From the NCBI RefSeq assembly GCF_050624435.1, contig NC_134546.1, forward strand, positions 10,749,001-10,813,000: DNA of 64,000 nt, read 5' to 3'. Shown here one piece after another: positions 10,968 to 26,172 of the stretch. The position numbers and the translations under genes were made by a program. Each line of letters begins with the position of its first letter. Positions within the stretch are counted from its first letter, which is position 1. Source of the DNA: Tenrec ecaudatus. Its lineage: Eukaryota; Chordata; Mammalia; Afrosoricida; Tenrecidae. The notes beneath the pieces are model-generated. The model was not told where the DNA came from and ran no database searches. It saw nothing but the letters and a program-made list of their open reading frames with translations.

Positions 10968-11330
10968 TTGAAGCCTCCAGGAACCAGAGGAATATTGCAT
11001 GTTTCATCAGTGCTATACTCCACCCTGATTGACTCATCCCTTCCTTGTGACCCCTCTGTGAGGGGTTGTCCCATTGTCTACAGATGGGTTTTGGGTCTCT
11101 CCTCTGATCTTCCTCGTTCTCAACAATATGTTTGTTTGTTTGGGGTCTTCTGATACCTGTTACCTGATCCCTTTGACACTTAAGACACTTCATAATTGCA
11201 TAGGCTGGTGTGCTTCTTCCATGTGGGCTTGTTGCTTCTCTGCTAGATGGCCGCTTGTTTAACTTCAAGCCTTTAAGACTCCAGATGTAAAGCCAGTCTT
11301 GACGTTAGTCTACAAGGCCTAGCCACTCCA
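10968..11330 (-). mobile_element. L1-like LINE 3' region fragment (tenrec-type family)
   Basis: Same sequence as parts of 34180-34500 and 38090-38380: 'accagaggaatattgcatgt', 'ggctggtgtgcttcttccat' and 'ttctctgctagatggccgct'. Family assignment to L1 is by its poly(A)-ended, 5'-truncated pattern. Confidence 0.65.
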
Positions 11331-12237
11331 AACTAGCCAGCCCGTCCATCCGTCACTGTACTGTGACGACAGTTTCTCCGTGCACACGAAGACAGGGCAG
11401 TGCTTGCAGTCCCCTCTGCAAGCAACCTCGTCCACCAGGCATCCAAATAATTCCTTCTCTTGTTTTTAGGGTCTTCTCAAATGTCCCTCTACTGGAGATG
11501 ACTTTCCATGCCGCCCTATTTTCAGAATCCCCTCACCTTCTGTCTCTCTCCCCCTAGTCTCTTTTTTCTGGCTTTTTGTTTTGTTTTGATTTTTACCACC
11601 TTACATGTAGAGAGCAGTCCTGACGCCGTGGCAGGAGCTAGCCGGTTCATGCTGATTCATCAGAATCCATACCTAATTTTTTGTTGCGTTAGCGAACCAG
11701 TCGTTAACATGAGATTTGTGATCAGGGTTCTCACGAAGGTGGGTGGAAGGGCACCCAACCAATATGGGAATCACAAATTTACATTCCTTACGCTTTGTTA
11801 ATATTCACCTGGACACCAATGTGTTCAAAGCGGTTGTAGAAATGTTCGTTTTGTCCACAGGTATAAAAAAAGTACACAGAACTATACTTGGAATATTTAT
11901 TTACTCACTTCATAAAACTCGTCATACTTTTAATGAAACACTAACTACACATGTCTTCCCTTGCGTTCGTTACAGCAGAAAACAAACACCTCGCGTAAAG
12001 AAAAAGTGCCAAACAACCTGATGGCATTCCTCTCAGCTTTGTGTTAGTATGAGAGAATTATTATTCACTCGTTATTCTGATGAATTAGCAAGTCCTGAAA
12101 GTGTTCAAAGAGCTAAAATCGTTGTCAGAGCAACTGCTGTTAAGTTCAGCAGAAGTGGAAAGGGGGTTTTCAAAGATGAACATACTATATTCAGTGAAGT
12201 CACCTGCTTCTATGTCAAGCACAATGACAACTGTCTA
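11331..12237. other. No gene or recognised repeat
   Basis: Unusually CpG-tolerant AT-rich sequence between 11620 and 12230. Frames at 11743-12021 and 12049-12285 are open for 92 and 78 codons without recognisable similarity. Confidence 0.4.
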
Positions 12238-12422
12238 ATGAACTCACTGCCATCAGGTCCATGCGGACTTATAGTCGCCCCATAGGACTGGGTAGAACTG
12301 CCCCTGGGAGTTTCAAGATGGTCACTGGTTCCGGGGGTACAAAGCTGCCTCCGTCTTCTTCCCAAGGAGTGGCTAGTGATGTTGAGCTGCTGACCTTACA
12401 AAGAGCAGCCCACTGGGACTCC
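12238..12422 (-). repeat. AfroSINE
   Basis: 'actcactgccatcaggtcca', 'gactgggtagaactgcccct' and 'cccaaggagtggctagtgat'. Confidence 0.87.
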
Positions 12423-12787
12423 TTGGCCTACCTCCTAAAGAACGGTATCCTACTTCTACCGTGCAAACACGGTTAAGGACAGATCACACCGCTGATGATA
12501 CGCTGATAAAAACATAGATTACTGCAAGCCAGGGTATCAAGAAACAATATGGAAATATCTTAAATAATACTTTTATTGCTTTTTTGTCAGGTACTATTTA
12601 ATATTTTTTCGTTAACATTTTAAAACTCTTATAGTGTAATCTAGTTTCACGTGCCTTCCCCCCCCCCGTGTTCTTAAGTATTACCTGTACAAAATAATAA
12701 ACTACCTTGGGGCATATCTTCTTTTTTATACTTAAAACGGTCATTAGGGCAGCGAACCGGTTGTTGAATTACTTGAATCTCACCACT

Positions 12788-12986
12788 ACCCTGGTGACAT
12801 AGTGGTTATATGCCGGGCTGCTATCCGGCAACGGCAGCAGTTCAAAACCACCAGCTGCTCCACCAGAGAAAGGTGAGGCTTTCTACTCCCATGAAGAGTT
12901 ACCGTCCAGGAAACCCTGGAAACCCAATTGTACCCAGTCCTAGAGAGTTGTTTGAGTTGGAAGCCACTCGATGGCAGTGAGTGTGT
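12788..12986 (+). repeat. AfroSINE, full length
   Basis: 'ccctggtgacatagtggtta', 'accaccagctgctccaccag', 'gaggctttctactcccatga' and 'ccactcgatggcagtgagtg'. Confidence 0.9.
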
Positions 12987-13123
12987 TGAGAGACATAGTT
13001 GCCGGCTATCTTTCTCTCACTAGAACGCAGTTCAACAAAACTGTTGGATCCCCAGCAACTAGCACGTGACAAGCACTTTGTGTTTTTGTAGAATACAGGA
13101 TTACATGTGCAGGGTACTATTCT

Positions 13124-13330
13124 AGGGAGCTCCGGTAGCATGGTGGGCTAGGAATTGAGTTGGTAACCACAAGATCAGAGGTTCAAGCCCACCAGGGGCT
13201 CCACAAGAGAAATATGAGGCTGTCTTATTCCTGTGAAGATTGAAAGTCTTGGAAACCGACAGGGGAAGCTCTGCCCTGCCCTATAGGGCCACTCTGAGTC
13301 AGAACTGACTCATGAGCAGTGAGTTTGGAG
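13124..13330 (+). repeat. AfroSINE, full length
   Basis: 'gggagctccggtagcatggt' head through 'aggccactctgag'-like middle to 'gactcatgagcagtgagttt'. Confidence 0.88.
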
Positions 13331-13374
13331 ATATTTTGAGGTACTATTCTAAGGGACATATAGGAACCTCATCC

Positions 13375-13560
13375 TCTCAATAACTCAAGATAGGCATCAT
13401 CATCATCATCACCTCATCTTCATTGTCTGGTTTATTGAAGGAGAAACTAAAGTGCAGAGAAATTGAGTAACCCAGACAAGATCACCCAGAGTCAATGAAT
13501 GGTCAAGCCAGTGTTGGACGAGACAGCCTGCTCAGAACACAAACTCTGCAGCCACCATGA
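13375..13560 (+). repeat. MIR SINE
   Basis: 'catcatcatcatcacctcat', 'gagaaactaaagtgcagaga' and 'agacaagatcacccagagtc' follow MIR order. The (ATC)n tract at 13395-13411 is an expansion inside it. Confidence 0.75.
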
Positions 13561-13884
13561 AGTATGATGGGCCCTCCGAAGTTAAAAACTCAGGACTACA
13601 TCCATGCGGTTTTCTTAAAGGTTCCCCATTTTAATTTAGAATACTACAAACATCATAGATATAACTCACAGTACAAAAAAACTCTTTTAAGAATCCTCAG
13701 TCCTTTTTTTAACCTGATCTATTTTATTATTACTTTTTTTTCCATGTCTCTAACAAAGTGTACCCCTGAGCCTCAGCAGAGAAGAACAGGGCCCATGAGT
13801 TACAGTGTCTTTATGGCAGCCTTTTGGACCAGTGTCTGCCATGGGTAAGGTAGGCACAGATCTGGACACACCTGCACTCAATCC

Positions 13885-14450
13885 TTTTTTAAAAGAACCA
13901 AAAAAAACTTTTATTAATGTTGTAGATGTCAACAGAATTGACATGTTCACAATCTTGACGAATATAGCCCAGTTCATTATGTGGTTCGCCCATCACCCTC
14001 ATTTTCCCATTGCCCCTAAAAGAACTCACGCTCTTCTCTCATCCCTCCTACCCACAGGCCCCTGGTAAACTTCAGTCTATGCTCCGAGAAGTGAGATCCT
14101 ACAATAGTTGTCCTCTCGTGGCTGATGTGCTTCACTCAGACAATGTCTTCAAGGCCCAACGGGGTCAGAGCGCACATTCAGACTCGTTTCTCCTTACGCC
14201 TCAATAATGCTCCATTGTATGCACACATCACAGTTCTTGATCTGCTCACCTGTAGAGGGACAGGTAGGCAGTTTCCACATTGTGGTTATTGTGAATGTTG
14301 CTGTGGGGAGCACAGGGGTACAGATCTTTATTTGCCCCCCTGCTTTCAATTCTGCCCAGGGATGCTTTTCCCCTACGCCAGACTTTCGGAAATGGAAACT
14401 TTCTGTGTGCTTTCAAACTTCCAAGATCCCCCTCGAACATCCTAACACTT
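13885..14450 (-). mobile_element. Old L1 LINE, 3' region
   Basis: Antisense L1 landmarks: 'caataatgctccattgtatg', 'ggcagtttccacattgtggt' and 'attgtgaatgttgctgtggg'. Highly diverged; no coding capacity. Confidence 0.75.
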
Positions 14451-15430
14451 AAAAATAAGCATCAAGGCATGATTCTGGTAAAGAAGAGTCCCAAGTATGC
14501 GGCACTTCGATCTCTAATTCAGAGCAGCATCTTCACAGAGCATCCGGCTGCAGCTCATCGATGAGCACAGGTAATTCTCCCTACACACCTGAGATGACCA
14601 AGAGTAGCTTGGGTCCAGCAAGGGAGAACTGAGACACAAAAGCTGCAGCAAAGTTCCAGGCCACATAGCCATCGACGGTGCCCGAAGGGAGCCGGGATTG
14701 TTATGGGGCGCACAGGCTCCCTCCTTATGAGTGTAAAACACCCAGTGATTCACACGATGGAATGTTTAAGCCAAGGATGTCATCTAATAGAGGGTATGGC
14801 GATAGGACTTTATCTGAGATGTTACACAATCACCCCAGTGTGGCAATGCCATAAAGAATTGTGCCTTGGGATAATAGAGGGGCACGCCCTCTGGGAATTG
14901 CTGGAGAATGGAGAGGAGGGGGCAGATTTTCAGTGAGCAAATGTACTACCTTATCTTGGGGAGATTGACTTGTTCAAAAACAAAACCGAAAACAACTAAC
15001 TGGGGCTGACTAAAGACAGTCACGGTGCCAGTTTAACTTGAGATGATTTTGCTAGATCACGGCCAAGACCTGGCCCTGCCCCCCTCCCCCCCTGTAATCT
15101 CTTTATCTTCCTGGGATAAAAAGATTCCCATCCTGAGTCCTCCCTGCCCCTTTCTTTGAATGAAATATTCATTTCTGCATGCCTTGAGACCTTTCGTTAA
15201 ATATCTTTCAACCCTGGAGAGAGGAACGAATCTTTCTTCGACGTTGTTGGAATTTTCTCAAAGAACGGGGGGATGGGGGGCACGTCACAGGCTTCAGAAT
15301 ACAACCGCCCACCCCATCCCTCTTCTCCGGCCCTCCACCGTCCCACCTGTCCCCAGGACGTTGTTGGCGAAGGAAGGTTAATCGGCAGGAGGCTGGAGGG
15401 AGAGGACAAGGAAGGCTGTCACAAGCACCT
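14451..15430. other. LGALSL upstream region, no gene recognised
   Basis: Mostly unique-looking. The last 450 bp (15000-15430) rise in GC and hold a GATA-like 'tctctttatcttcctgggat', a plausible proximal regulatory region. The 14560-14940 part gives only random ORFs. Confidence 0.4.
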
Positions 15431-15567
15431 GTCACCTAGCAGGTCGGGACCTCGCCGCCCCAGCCCCCAGCCCCACCCACCACCCCGCCAGAGAGCGCCA
15501 ACCAGGTCCTGCCTTCCCAGCCGGCCGGGACTGGCCCGTCCCTCTTGCCCCAGCCTCCGGCCACCGT

Positions 15568-15664
15568 CCAATGGCCAAGGGGCAGGGCAAGCTGAGCAAG
15601 CCGCGGCGGCCCGGCCGGGTCCCCGCCCTGTTCCTGAGCCAGCCAGGGCCCGGCGTCCTTTAAA
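15568..15664 (+). promoter_or_regulatory. Candidate core promoter: CCAAT box and TTTAAA TATA-like box
   Basis: CCAAT at 15568-15572 and TTTAAA at 15659-15664 are about 90 bp apart, 340-440 bp upstream of the LGALSL start. If the TTTAAA acts as a TATA-like element, transcription would start near 15690 and leave a 5' UTR of about 315 nt. Spacing fits, but CpG-island genes often start diffusely, so the exact start is inference. Confidence 0.45.
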
Positions 15665-16005
15665 TGCCGCCCAGGGCCAGCGCGGCGGCACGGCCCTCGC
15701 CACCTTCCTTCCTCCCGCAGCCACGGCAGCAGCGCCGGCCCCTCGCAGCCTCGCTCCCGACAGTAGCAGCCACCTTCTACCGCGGGCCCTCGCCACCTCC
15801 CCCTTCCCTCCTCTCCCCTCCCCTCCCCCTCCTTCCCGGCCCTCGGGCGCGCGCGCGCGTGCCGGAGTGTGAGCGCGCTCCAGACAGCCTCGGACCCGCG
15901 CCCCCGCCGCGCTCAGGACCGCCCGGGATCCCCGCGCGCGCGCTGCGTCCCACGTCCCCCGCCGCCCGGCCGCCAGCCGTGCACCCTGCCGCGCTTTGCA
16001 GGAAG

Positions 16006-20814
<4,809 letters not shown>

Positions 20815-21226
20815 TGTCCTGTCAGCCCCCTCTGTTACAGAGAGGATCAGATGCCACAACACTCTGACTCTGGGTCTGGAGGAACCATCCTAGCGAGGTC
20901 TGGGGACTTAACAAAAGACACCACGAACCCAAAAGGCAAGCTTCACTGTCTCCTCTTTCTGTACAGTCAACCCAACCTGGTGGCCCCCGGGGGGTCTGCC
21001 TGGAGGAAGACAGCTGTTGGTTGGGACAGAGACACTGAGCCATCCTCTCCAGAACAAACAAGCAAACGGGGAGGGGAAAAAACCCCACAGATTTATGCCG
21101 GATTTTATTTAGACTGACTTTCACCAAAATGGAATTGTGATTTGTCAACAATCTGGTCATCTCGTCAAAGTCAGATAATGTTTTAGAAACAAAAGTGCTA
21201 AAGACTTTTAAAGCAAAAAAAAAAAA

Positions 21227-21266
21227 AACACAACGGTACACCGAAAAACACAACGGTACACCGAAA
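21227..21266. repeat. 20-bp direct duplication in the LGALSL 3' UTR
   Basis: The core 'caacggtacaccgaaa' occurs at 21231 and again at 21251, exactly 20 bp apart, right after an A run. Recent duplication by its identity. Confidence 0.9.
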
Positions 21267-23837
21267 CCAACCATCCTTTCTGCACTGAAGTGGGATCGTC
21301 TAGCACAACCAACATTTTAGTCAGGGTATTTACATAGAATGTAGGTTGTTCGAGGTTGGTTTGTTGGCGTTTGTTTTTGTTTCTGTTTTTGCACAGCATA
21401 ATGTTAATTCCGAGTCCTGAGGCCTCCTCGTAGTTATTTATTCAGACTTCATGTACATACTAGAGGACAAGCAGTGGCTCTAGACATCCAGAGCAGCAAG
21501 CTGCCAACTTCGAATGTGCAAATAGCTTAGGTCCCTGGGGGAAATGACACAACACAATCATGAAACTGGCGGATTTCCACCTTAAAAGATGGAGTCAGAT
21601 CCTCCATGCCTCGAAACTTAGGACTTCTTGATATAAATTGCTATTAAGTGCTTTTGGGTAAACTTTGCGACGTTTAGATACACTTGGCTTTTCCGGGAAG
21701 TTCTATTTACATCACTTTTTCTCCGTACGGTGAATTAGCACAGCACCGACTTCCCTAAGGTTAACGAACCACTGTTCCCTAGATTTGCAGCATAGCTCAT
21801 TAAGTTACTAAATTAGGTGAATGCACAGAAGAGGTGGTTGCATAGACAATTTTTTTGGAATGACTAGCCTATAAACTTAAAAGTATAATCCGAAAACGAT
21901 TCTGGTATGTAGTGTAAAGCAGAAGCAAACGGCCCAGGTAACCTTGGAAATACTTTATATCAAGTTAAGCTGTTAGCTCGTTGTGTACCTTCCCCTACAT
22001 AGCCCTCACCAATCTCCCTCAGCCATGCCTCTGGCGCTTCAGCCTAAAGGATACATCTTGCAGTGTTAATGCGACTGACATGTTAGGATAAAACCAGGTC
22101 CAGATCAGGGGATGACCGTTAGTCTCTCTGGAAGGTTAACCTCTCAGACTCCTATCTTTGAGTGCAGCCCACAGGGTGGATGCTTCACTTACAGGAGTTT
22201 CCCGCTGGCGGAACAGCTCTTCCCTGGAGAAACCCTCCCAACTGTTCAGTAGACTGGCAAGCCACAAGGCGCGGGGACTCCTGGGGGCTGGACTCTACCA
22301 GCGGCACAGTTCATGGAGAAAAGGACCCTGGGCATTGCTTTGGTCAGGTAGCGGGGAAGGTGAGGGGAGCCGGGGCGGGGTCTATTTAGATATAATTTAG
22401 GTTTCGTTTGTGCAGTAGACTGCGTCTTGCTGTGTGCCATGTGCTTGTCCCGCCTTGCTGTTTTGAGTTTGGTTTTTACACAACATGCAGAGGCACGGAA
22501 GTGGCCACGTCCCTTTCACGTGTCAAGAATGTAGACAGTGTTTCAGTACCAAAGTCTTAGAGAAACAAAGCAAGCTCAAATTGTGGATTGCTTTCCTGGG
22601 TGATAATGTAGGATGCTTCTCCGCCTGGACACTGTTGGGCGCATGCAGTTCCGTGGTGCTGTAGCAGAAGCTCCATTACCCAGCAAGTACCGCCCCCCCA
22701 ATCGTGAGGTGGTGAAAAACTAGGTACTTAATCAGCCATATTTTGGCCAAGAGAGCTATTCCGTGGCTCCATGTATTTTCCAACACGCAATTCAATTTCT
22801 CATGGGATTGAAAAGGCGCTAGATTTCAAAGAGTGCTTGGAGAGGAGACGATATTTGTCGGGGTTTAGATTCTACTTCCGGTGGACGATTCCTGTGGGTG
22901 GTCCCCCTGTGAGTGGCCCAACCTCCCAGCCTGCTGCATAATTCAGCAGAAAGGAGGAAAGGAGAGGCGCTGGGAGTGTAACTGATTGGAATAGACACCC
23001 AGCTCTGGCTACAGATCAGCTAACTCATTAGCAGGCAAGCCCTTAGGCGGCTTAGCTTAAAGAGGGTGTTAACCCCTTCGTTTCTCTCAGCGGTCACTGG
23101 GAACCTCTTGGATCAGCCAGTTGGTGTGCGGGTTGGATTCAGGTATAGCTAAATTAGTAGGGGGCTCGCCCAGCTGCGGTAATTGTTCGCTGGCTGTCAA
23201 CTGTAAGCAATTGTCACATCCTGCCATCGGCACATGAGACCTAAGGTGGGAATCTCAGGATGGAAAGTGCAATTTAAGGCTTCACAAGGAAAACATTTGG
23301 GTCTATAAGGAGTTATTTCTGACCGGAGCCCTAGTTTCGCAATATGACCAAAACCAAGGTACATGACTAACAATCATACTCCGGGTGGGGGGTGGGGAAG
23401 AAAAGGCAGGCTGTAGACAATCTGTCCGTTTTTACAGCGAAATCGGAATGAATGTGTATGTCCGTTTTCAAGTTACTAGATCCCTAGGGTGGTCTTAAAA
23501 TTCTTAATTTTTGTAAAATTTTGAAGCCCCATTTCCAATCTTGTCGACTTCCCTTCAAACTCCTTTAAGAGATCACTCTCAGAATTGGTGAAGATTTGTT
23601 AAAATGATGAGTCGTGTCATTTTTATTTGTCATGAGAATGTCCTAAAAAAAAAAAAGGAGGAAAGAGAGCCCTGTTGCCTTGAGAGAAACAGCCTTGACA
23701 TTTTTCGGCATTCGTGTAGAAATGATGTTCCTATGACATATTTTCAAAGAAACACTTTCTTATTTACTGCGTGGTGTAAAATGTTGCTAAATGTGTTCTT
23801 ACATTGCTATATCACTGCTGAAAGTTATTTGCACTAT

Positions 23838-23843
23838 AATAAA
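23838..23843 (+). terminator. Polyadenylation signal AATAAA, probable LGALSL 3' end
   Basis: The first canonical AATAAA seen after the LGALSL stop. Cleavage would fall about 15-25 nt later, and a GT-rich stretch (tgtgatcgtgt near 23897-23907) lies downstream. Repeat-rich DNA starts right after it, which supports the transcript ending here. Confidence 0.7.
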
Positions 23844-23914
23844 GGCATTTTCTACAAAACCGCTTCCTGTCATCTCACATGTCAAACTCCGCACCTGTGA
23901 TCGTGTACGGGGAG

Positions 23915-24095
23915 GCCCTAGGGCGTGCAAAGGCTAATAACATGTTCAGTTGTTATCCAATCTACTCGGGCCAAAGCAGAAAGGTTAGCGCTTCGGGCCC
24001 ATGGAAGAAAGTCCTGGCAAGCTACTGAAGAATCCACCATTGGAAACCCTATGGAGCGGAGGATAGCACCACTCTGACACGTGGGCCCCCAAGAT
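23915..24095 (+). repeat. AfroSINE immediately after the LGALSL 3' end
   Basis: 'gaagaaagtcctggcaagct' and 'ggaaaccctatggagcggag' identify the subtype with the 'gaaaggcctggc' middle. Confidence 0.75.
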
Positions 24096-24560
24096 TCAGA
24101 ATCAAAAGCAGCTGTGTTTTTATAATGCCCTTCCCTAGTCTACCTGGCATAGTGGTGTCCCCACCTCAGTTGCTTACAGTGATTAACTTATAAAAGGGAA
24201 GGAAGTGTCCCAAGAATCCTTAGATTGGAAGGAGCTTATGCTGTGTGTGTGGTCAGTTCTCTATATAGAGTAAAACTCACTTTTCTTGTACAGTTCTGAG
24301 TTGCAACGCTTGGCATTGATTCATAAAACCACCACTTCCATCGGGATACAGAATCCTTCCATCCAAGATAACCCCCGGATGTGGCTCCTTAGTAGTTAAA
24401 CCTGCTGCCCACCATGAACCCTGGAAGCACTGATACAGAGTTTCTGTCCCTCTAGTTTAGCCTTTCCCTAGAATCGTCTACTACGGCATCGTTTGAGCAG
24501 CCCTGGTAGCACCATGGGTTACCATGGAAAGAGACAGCCCAGTCCTGACATCCTTACCAT
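24096..24560. other. No gene or recognised repeat
   Basis: Unique-looking DNA; nothing supportable. Confidence 0.4.
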
Positions 24561-24564
24561 GGTT

Positions 24565-24910
24565 ACCATGCTTGAGCCCATTTTTGGAGCCTCTTGTCGA
24601 GGGTCTTCATCTTTTTCACTGCTCCTCCACCAAGCAGGATATCCTTATCCAAAGACTGGTCTCTCCTGATTGCAGGTCCAAAGGACACGAGACAAGCTCT
24701 CGCCACTCATGCTTCAATGGAGGCTTCTGGATATACTTCTAAGGAGGATTTGCTTGTTGCTTTAGCTGTTCGTGGTATTTTCAATCCTCTCTAGCACCCA
24801 ACTGCATCGATTCCTCAAGCTTCCTTGTTCAATGTCTAACTCTCACATGCATGTGAGGCAATAAAAAATAGTAGGGCTTAGGTCAGGGACACTTGAATCT
24901 TCAAAGTAAT
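24565..24910 (-). mobile_element. RTE/BovB-type LINE, 3' region
   Basis: 'gagcctcttgtcgagggtct', 'caaagactggtctctcctga', 'cgtggtattttcaatcctct' and 'ttgttcaatgtctaactctc' line up with the copies at 31590 and 51125. Confidence 0.8.
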
Positions 24911-24917
24911 CCCCTTG

Positions 24918-25121
24918 CCAAAACCAAACTCACTGCCATTGAGTCACTGCCAACCCTAGCGACCCTGCAGCACAGGTAGAACTGCCCTTGTGAGTTTCCA
25001 GGACTAGATCGCTGCCTGAGTAGAAACCCCATTTTTTGACTCACGGAGTAGCTGGTAGTTTCAAACTGCTGAGCTTACATTTAGCAACCCCGACGTGTAG
25101 CCCATACGCTACCTGCGCTCC
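24918..25121 (-). repeat. AfroSINE
   Basis: 'aactcactgccattgagtca', 'caggtagaactgcccttgtg' and 'catttagcaaccccgacgtg'. Confidence 0.87.
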
Positions 25122-25230
25122 TGCCTGTGGAAGAAAGGCCTGGCAAAATGCTTCCCTGGAGGCTACAGCTGAGAAAGTCCTGGGGAGCAGTTCTGCGCTC
25201 TGACCCGCGGGGTCACTCGGAGTGGGATTC
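25122..25230 (+). repeat. AfroSINE 3' half
   Basis: 'aagaaaggcctggcaaaatg', 'gggagcagttctgcgctctg' and 'ggggtcactcggagtgggat'. Lies head to head with the preceding antisense copy. Confidence 0.78.
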
Positions 25231-25233
25231 ATT

Positions 25234-25352
25234 AGACCTATGTGTAAAATCATATGCTGTTTTGGACCCATGTGTAAAACTGTATGCTGTTTTGAACCTA
25301 TGTGTAAAATCGTATGCTGATTGGACCTATGTGTAAAATCATGGGCTGATTG
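25234..25352 (+). repeat. About 30-bp tandem minisatellite, four units
   Basis: Four units beginning acctatgtgtaaaa at 25235, 25266, 25296 and 25325 (periods 31, 30 and 29). They differ at a few positions (cat/tgt, gttt/gatt). Begins exactly where an AfroSINE 3' part ends. Confidence 0.93.
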
Positions 25353-25578
25353 GTAAGGCTTCAAAACAATAGTTCTCCCAGTGGTTGCTGGTGAACACGC
25401 AAAATGGAATCTATGCTGTGTAAGATGGTCTTTTGTCTTATGTATTATTACACATTATTATGTACAATAACCCATAATTATTCATCTATTATGATGAGCC
25501 ATTTCTTACCAAGCTAAATGTAGGCTTACCATACAAACCAGAAAGCATGCTCTTATTTGACCAAATGTGAAGCTAACA

Positions 25579-25580
<2 letters not shown>

Positions 25581-25612
<32 letters not shown>
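25581..25612. repeat. (CA)n microsatellite
   Basis: About 16 uninterrupted CA units. Confidence 0.97.
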
Positions 25613-25614
<2 letters not shown>

Positions 25615-25725
25615 GCTGATAAATATTAATAGCAGCCTTATTCCTAATTGCTAAAAAATAGAAGCAACCAAGTTGTCCTTCAGTAAGTGAATGGATAAGC
25701 AAACAGGTGTGTCGATACAATGGTC
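25613..25725 (+). mobile_element. L1 LINE 3' fragment
   Basis: 'aatagcagccttattcctaa', 'tagaagcaaccaagttgtcc' and 'gtgaatggataagcaaacag' match the L1 sense 3' part. Confidence 0.75.
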
Positions 25726-25727
25726 TG

Positions 25728-25985
25728 GGGGACCACTGGGAAGAAAGAAACTACCAAGATGTGGAGGGGTGTCACATGCAGTCCCTGGAGAAGGGCAGCA
25801 TGCTCGGTAAAGTAGTGAGACGGGGAAAAAGTTGGAGACGAACTGGATCCACACAGTGGCAGCATCGATAGCTTGCAACATGAGGACAATTGTGAGGATG
25901 GCCCAGGACCGGGCAGGGTTTCGTTCTGCAGGACACAGGGTCACGTTGAGTCGGTATTGGTTCTGCGGCACCTAACAACAAAATG
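25728..25985 (+). mobile_element. RTE/BovB-type LINE 3' end, sense
   Basis: 'agggcagcatgctcggtaaa', 'caattgtgaggatggcccag', 'gaccgggcagggtttcgttc' and 'gcggcacctaacaacaaa'. The last phrase is the typical RTE tail. Confidence 0.82.
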
Positions 25986-25997
25986 AAATAAAACAAA

Positions 25998-26172
25998 AAG
26001 CCACTGCCATCGAGTCGATTCTGATACATAGCGACCTTACACAGAGTTTCAGGGACTACTAAATCTTCATGGGAAAAGACGGCCTCATCTTTCTGCCAAG
26101 GAGGAACTGGTAGGATTGAACTGTCGACCTTGGCGTTAACAGTCCGACACTGAACCTGACAGCGTCACTAAA
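25998..26172 (-). repeat. AfroSINE
   Basis: 'gccactgccatcgagtcgat' and 'ggcctcatctttctgccaag' to 'gttaacagtccgacactg'. It follows the RTE tail directly. Confidence 0.87.

Larger units (their letters stand above)
20815..23865 (+). other. LGALSL: LGALSL 3' UTR, long and free of interspersed repeats
   Basis: About 3.05 kb downstream of the stop contain no SINE, LINE or DNA-transposon copy, although flanking DNA is saturated with them. The block ends at a polyadenylation signal, and an AfroSINE begins about 50 bp later. This pattern fits a long conserved 3' UTR. Short ORFs in it (for example 23604-23900) have no recognisable similarity. A 20-bp direct repeat sits at 21227-21266. Confidence 0.75.

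Noticed and set aside
15273-15872. 199-codon + frame in the promoter
   Set aside because: Same composition effect; ends before LGALSL in a different frame.
25234-25352. CRISPR-like direct repeats
   Set aside because: Units are contiguous without spacers; eukaryotic minisatellite.
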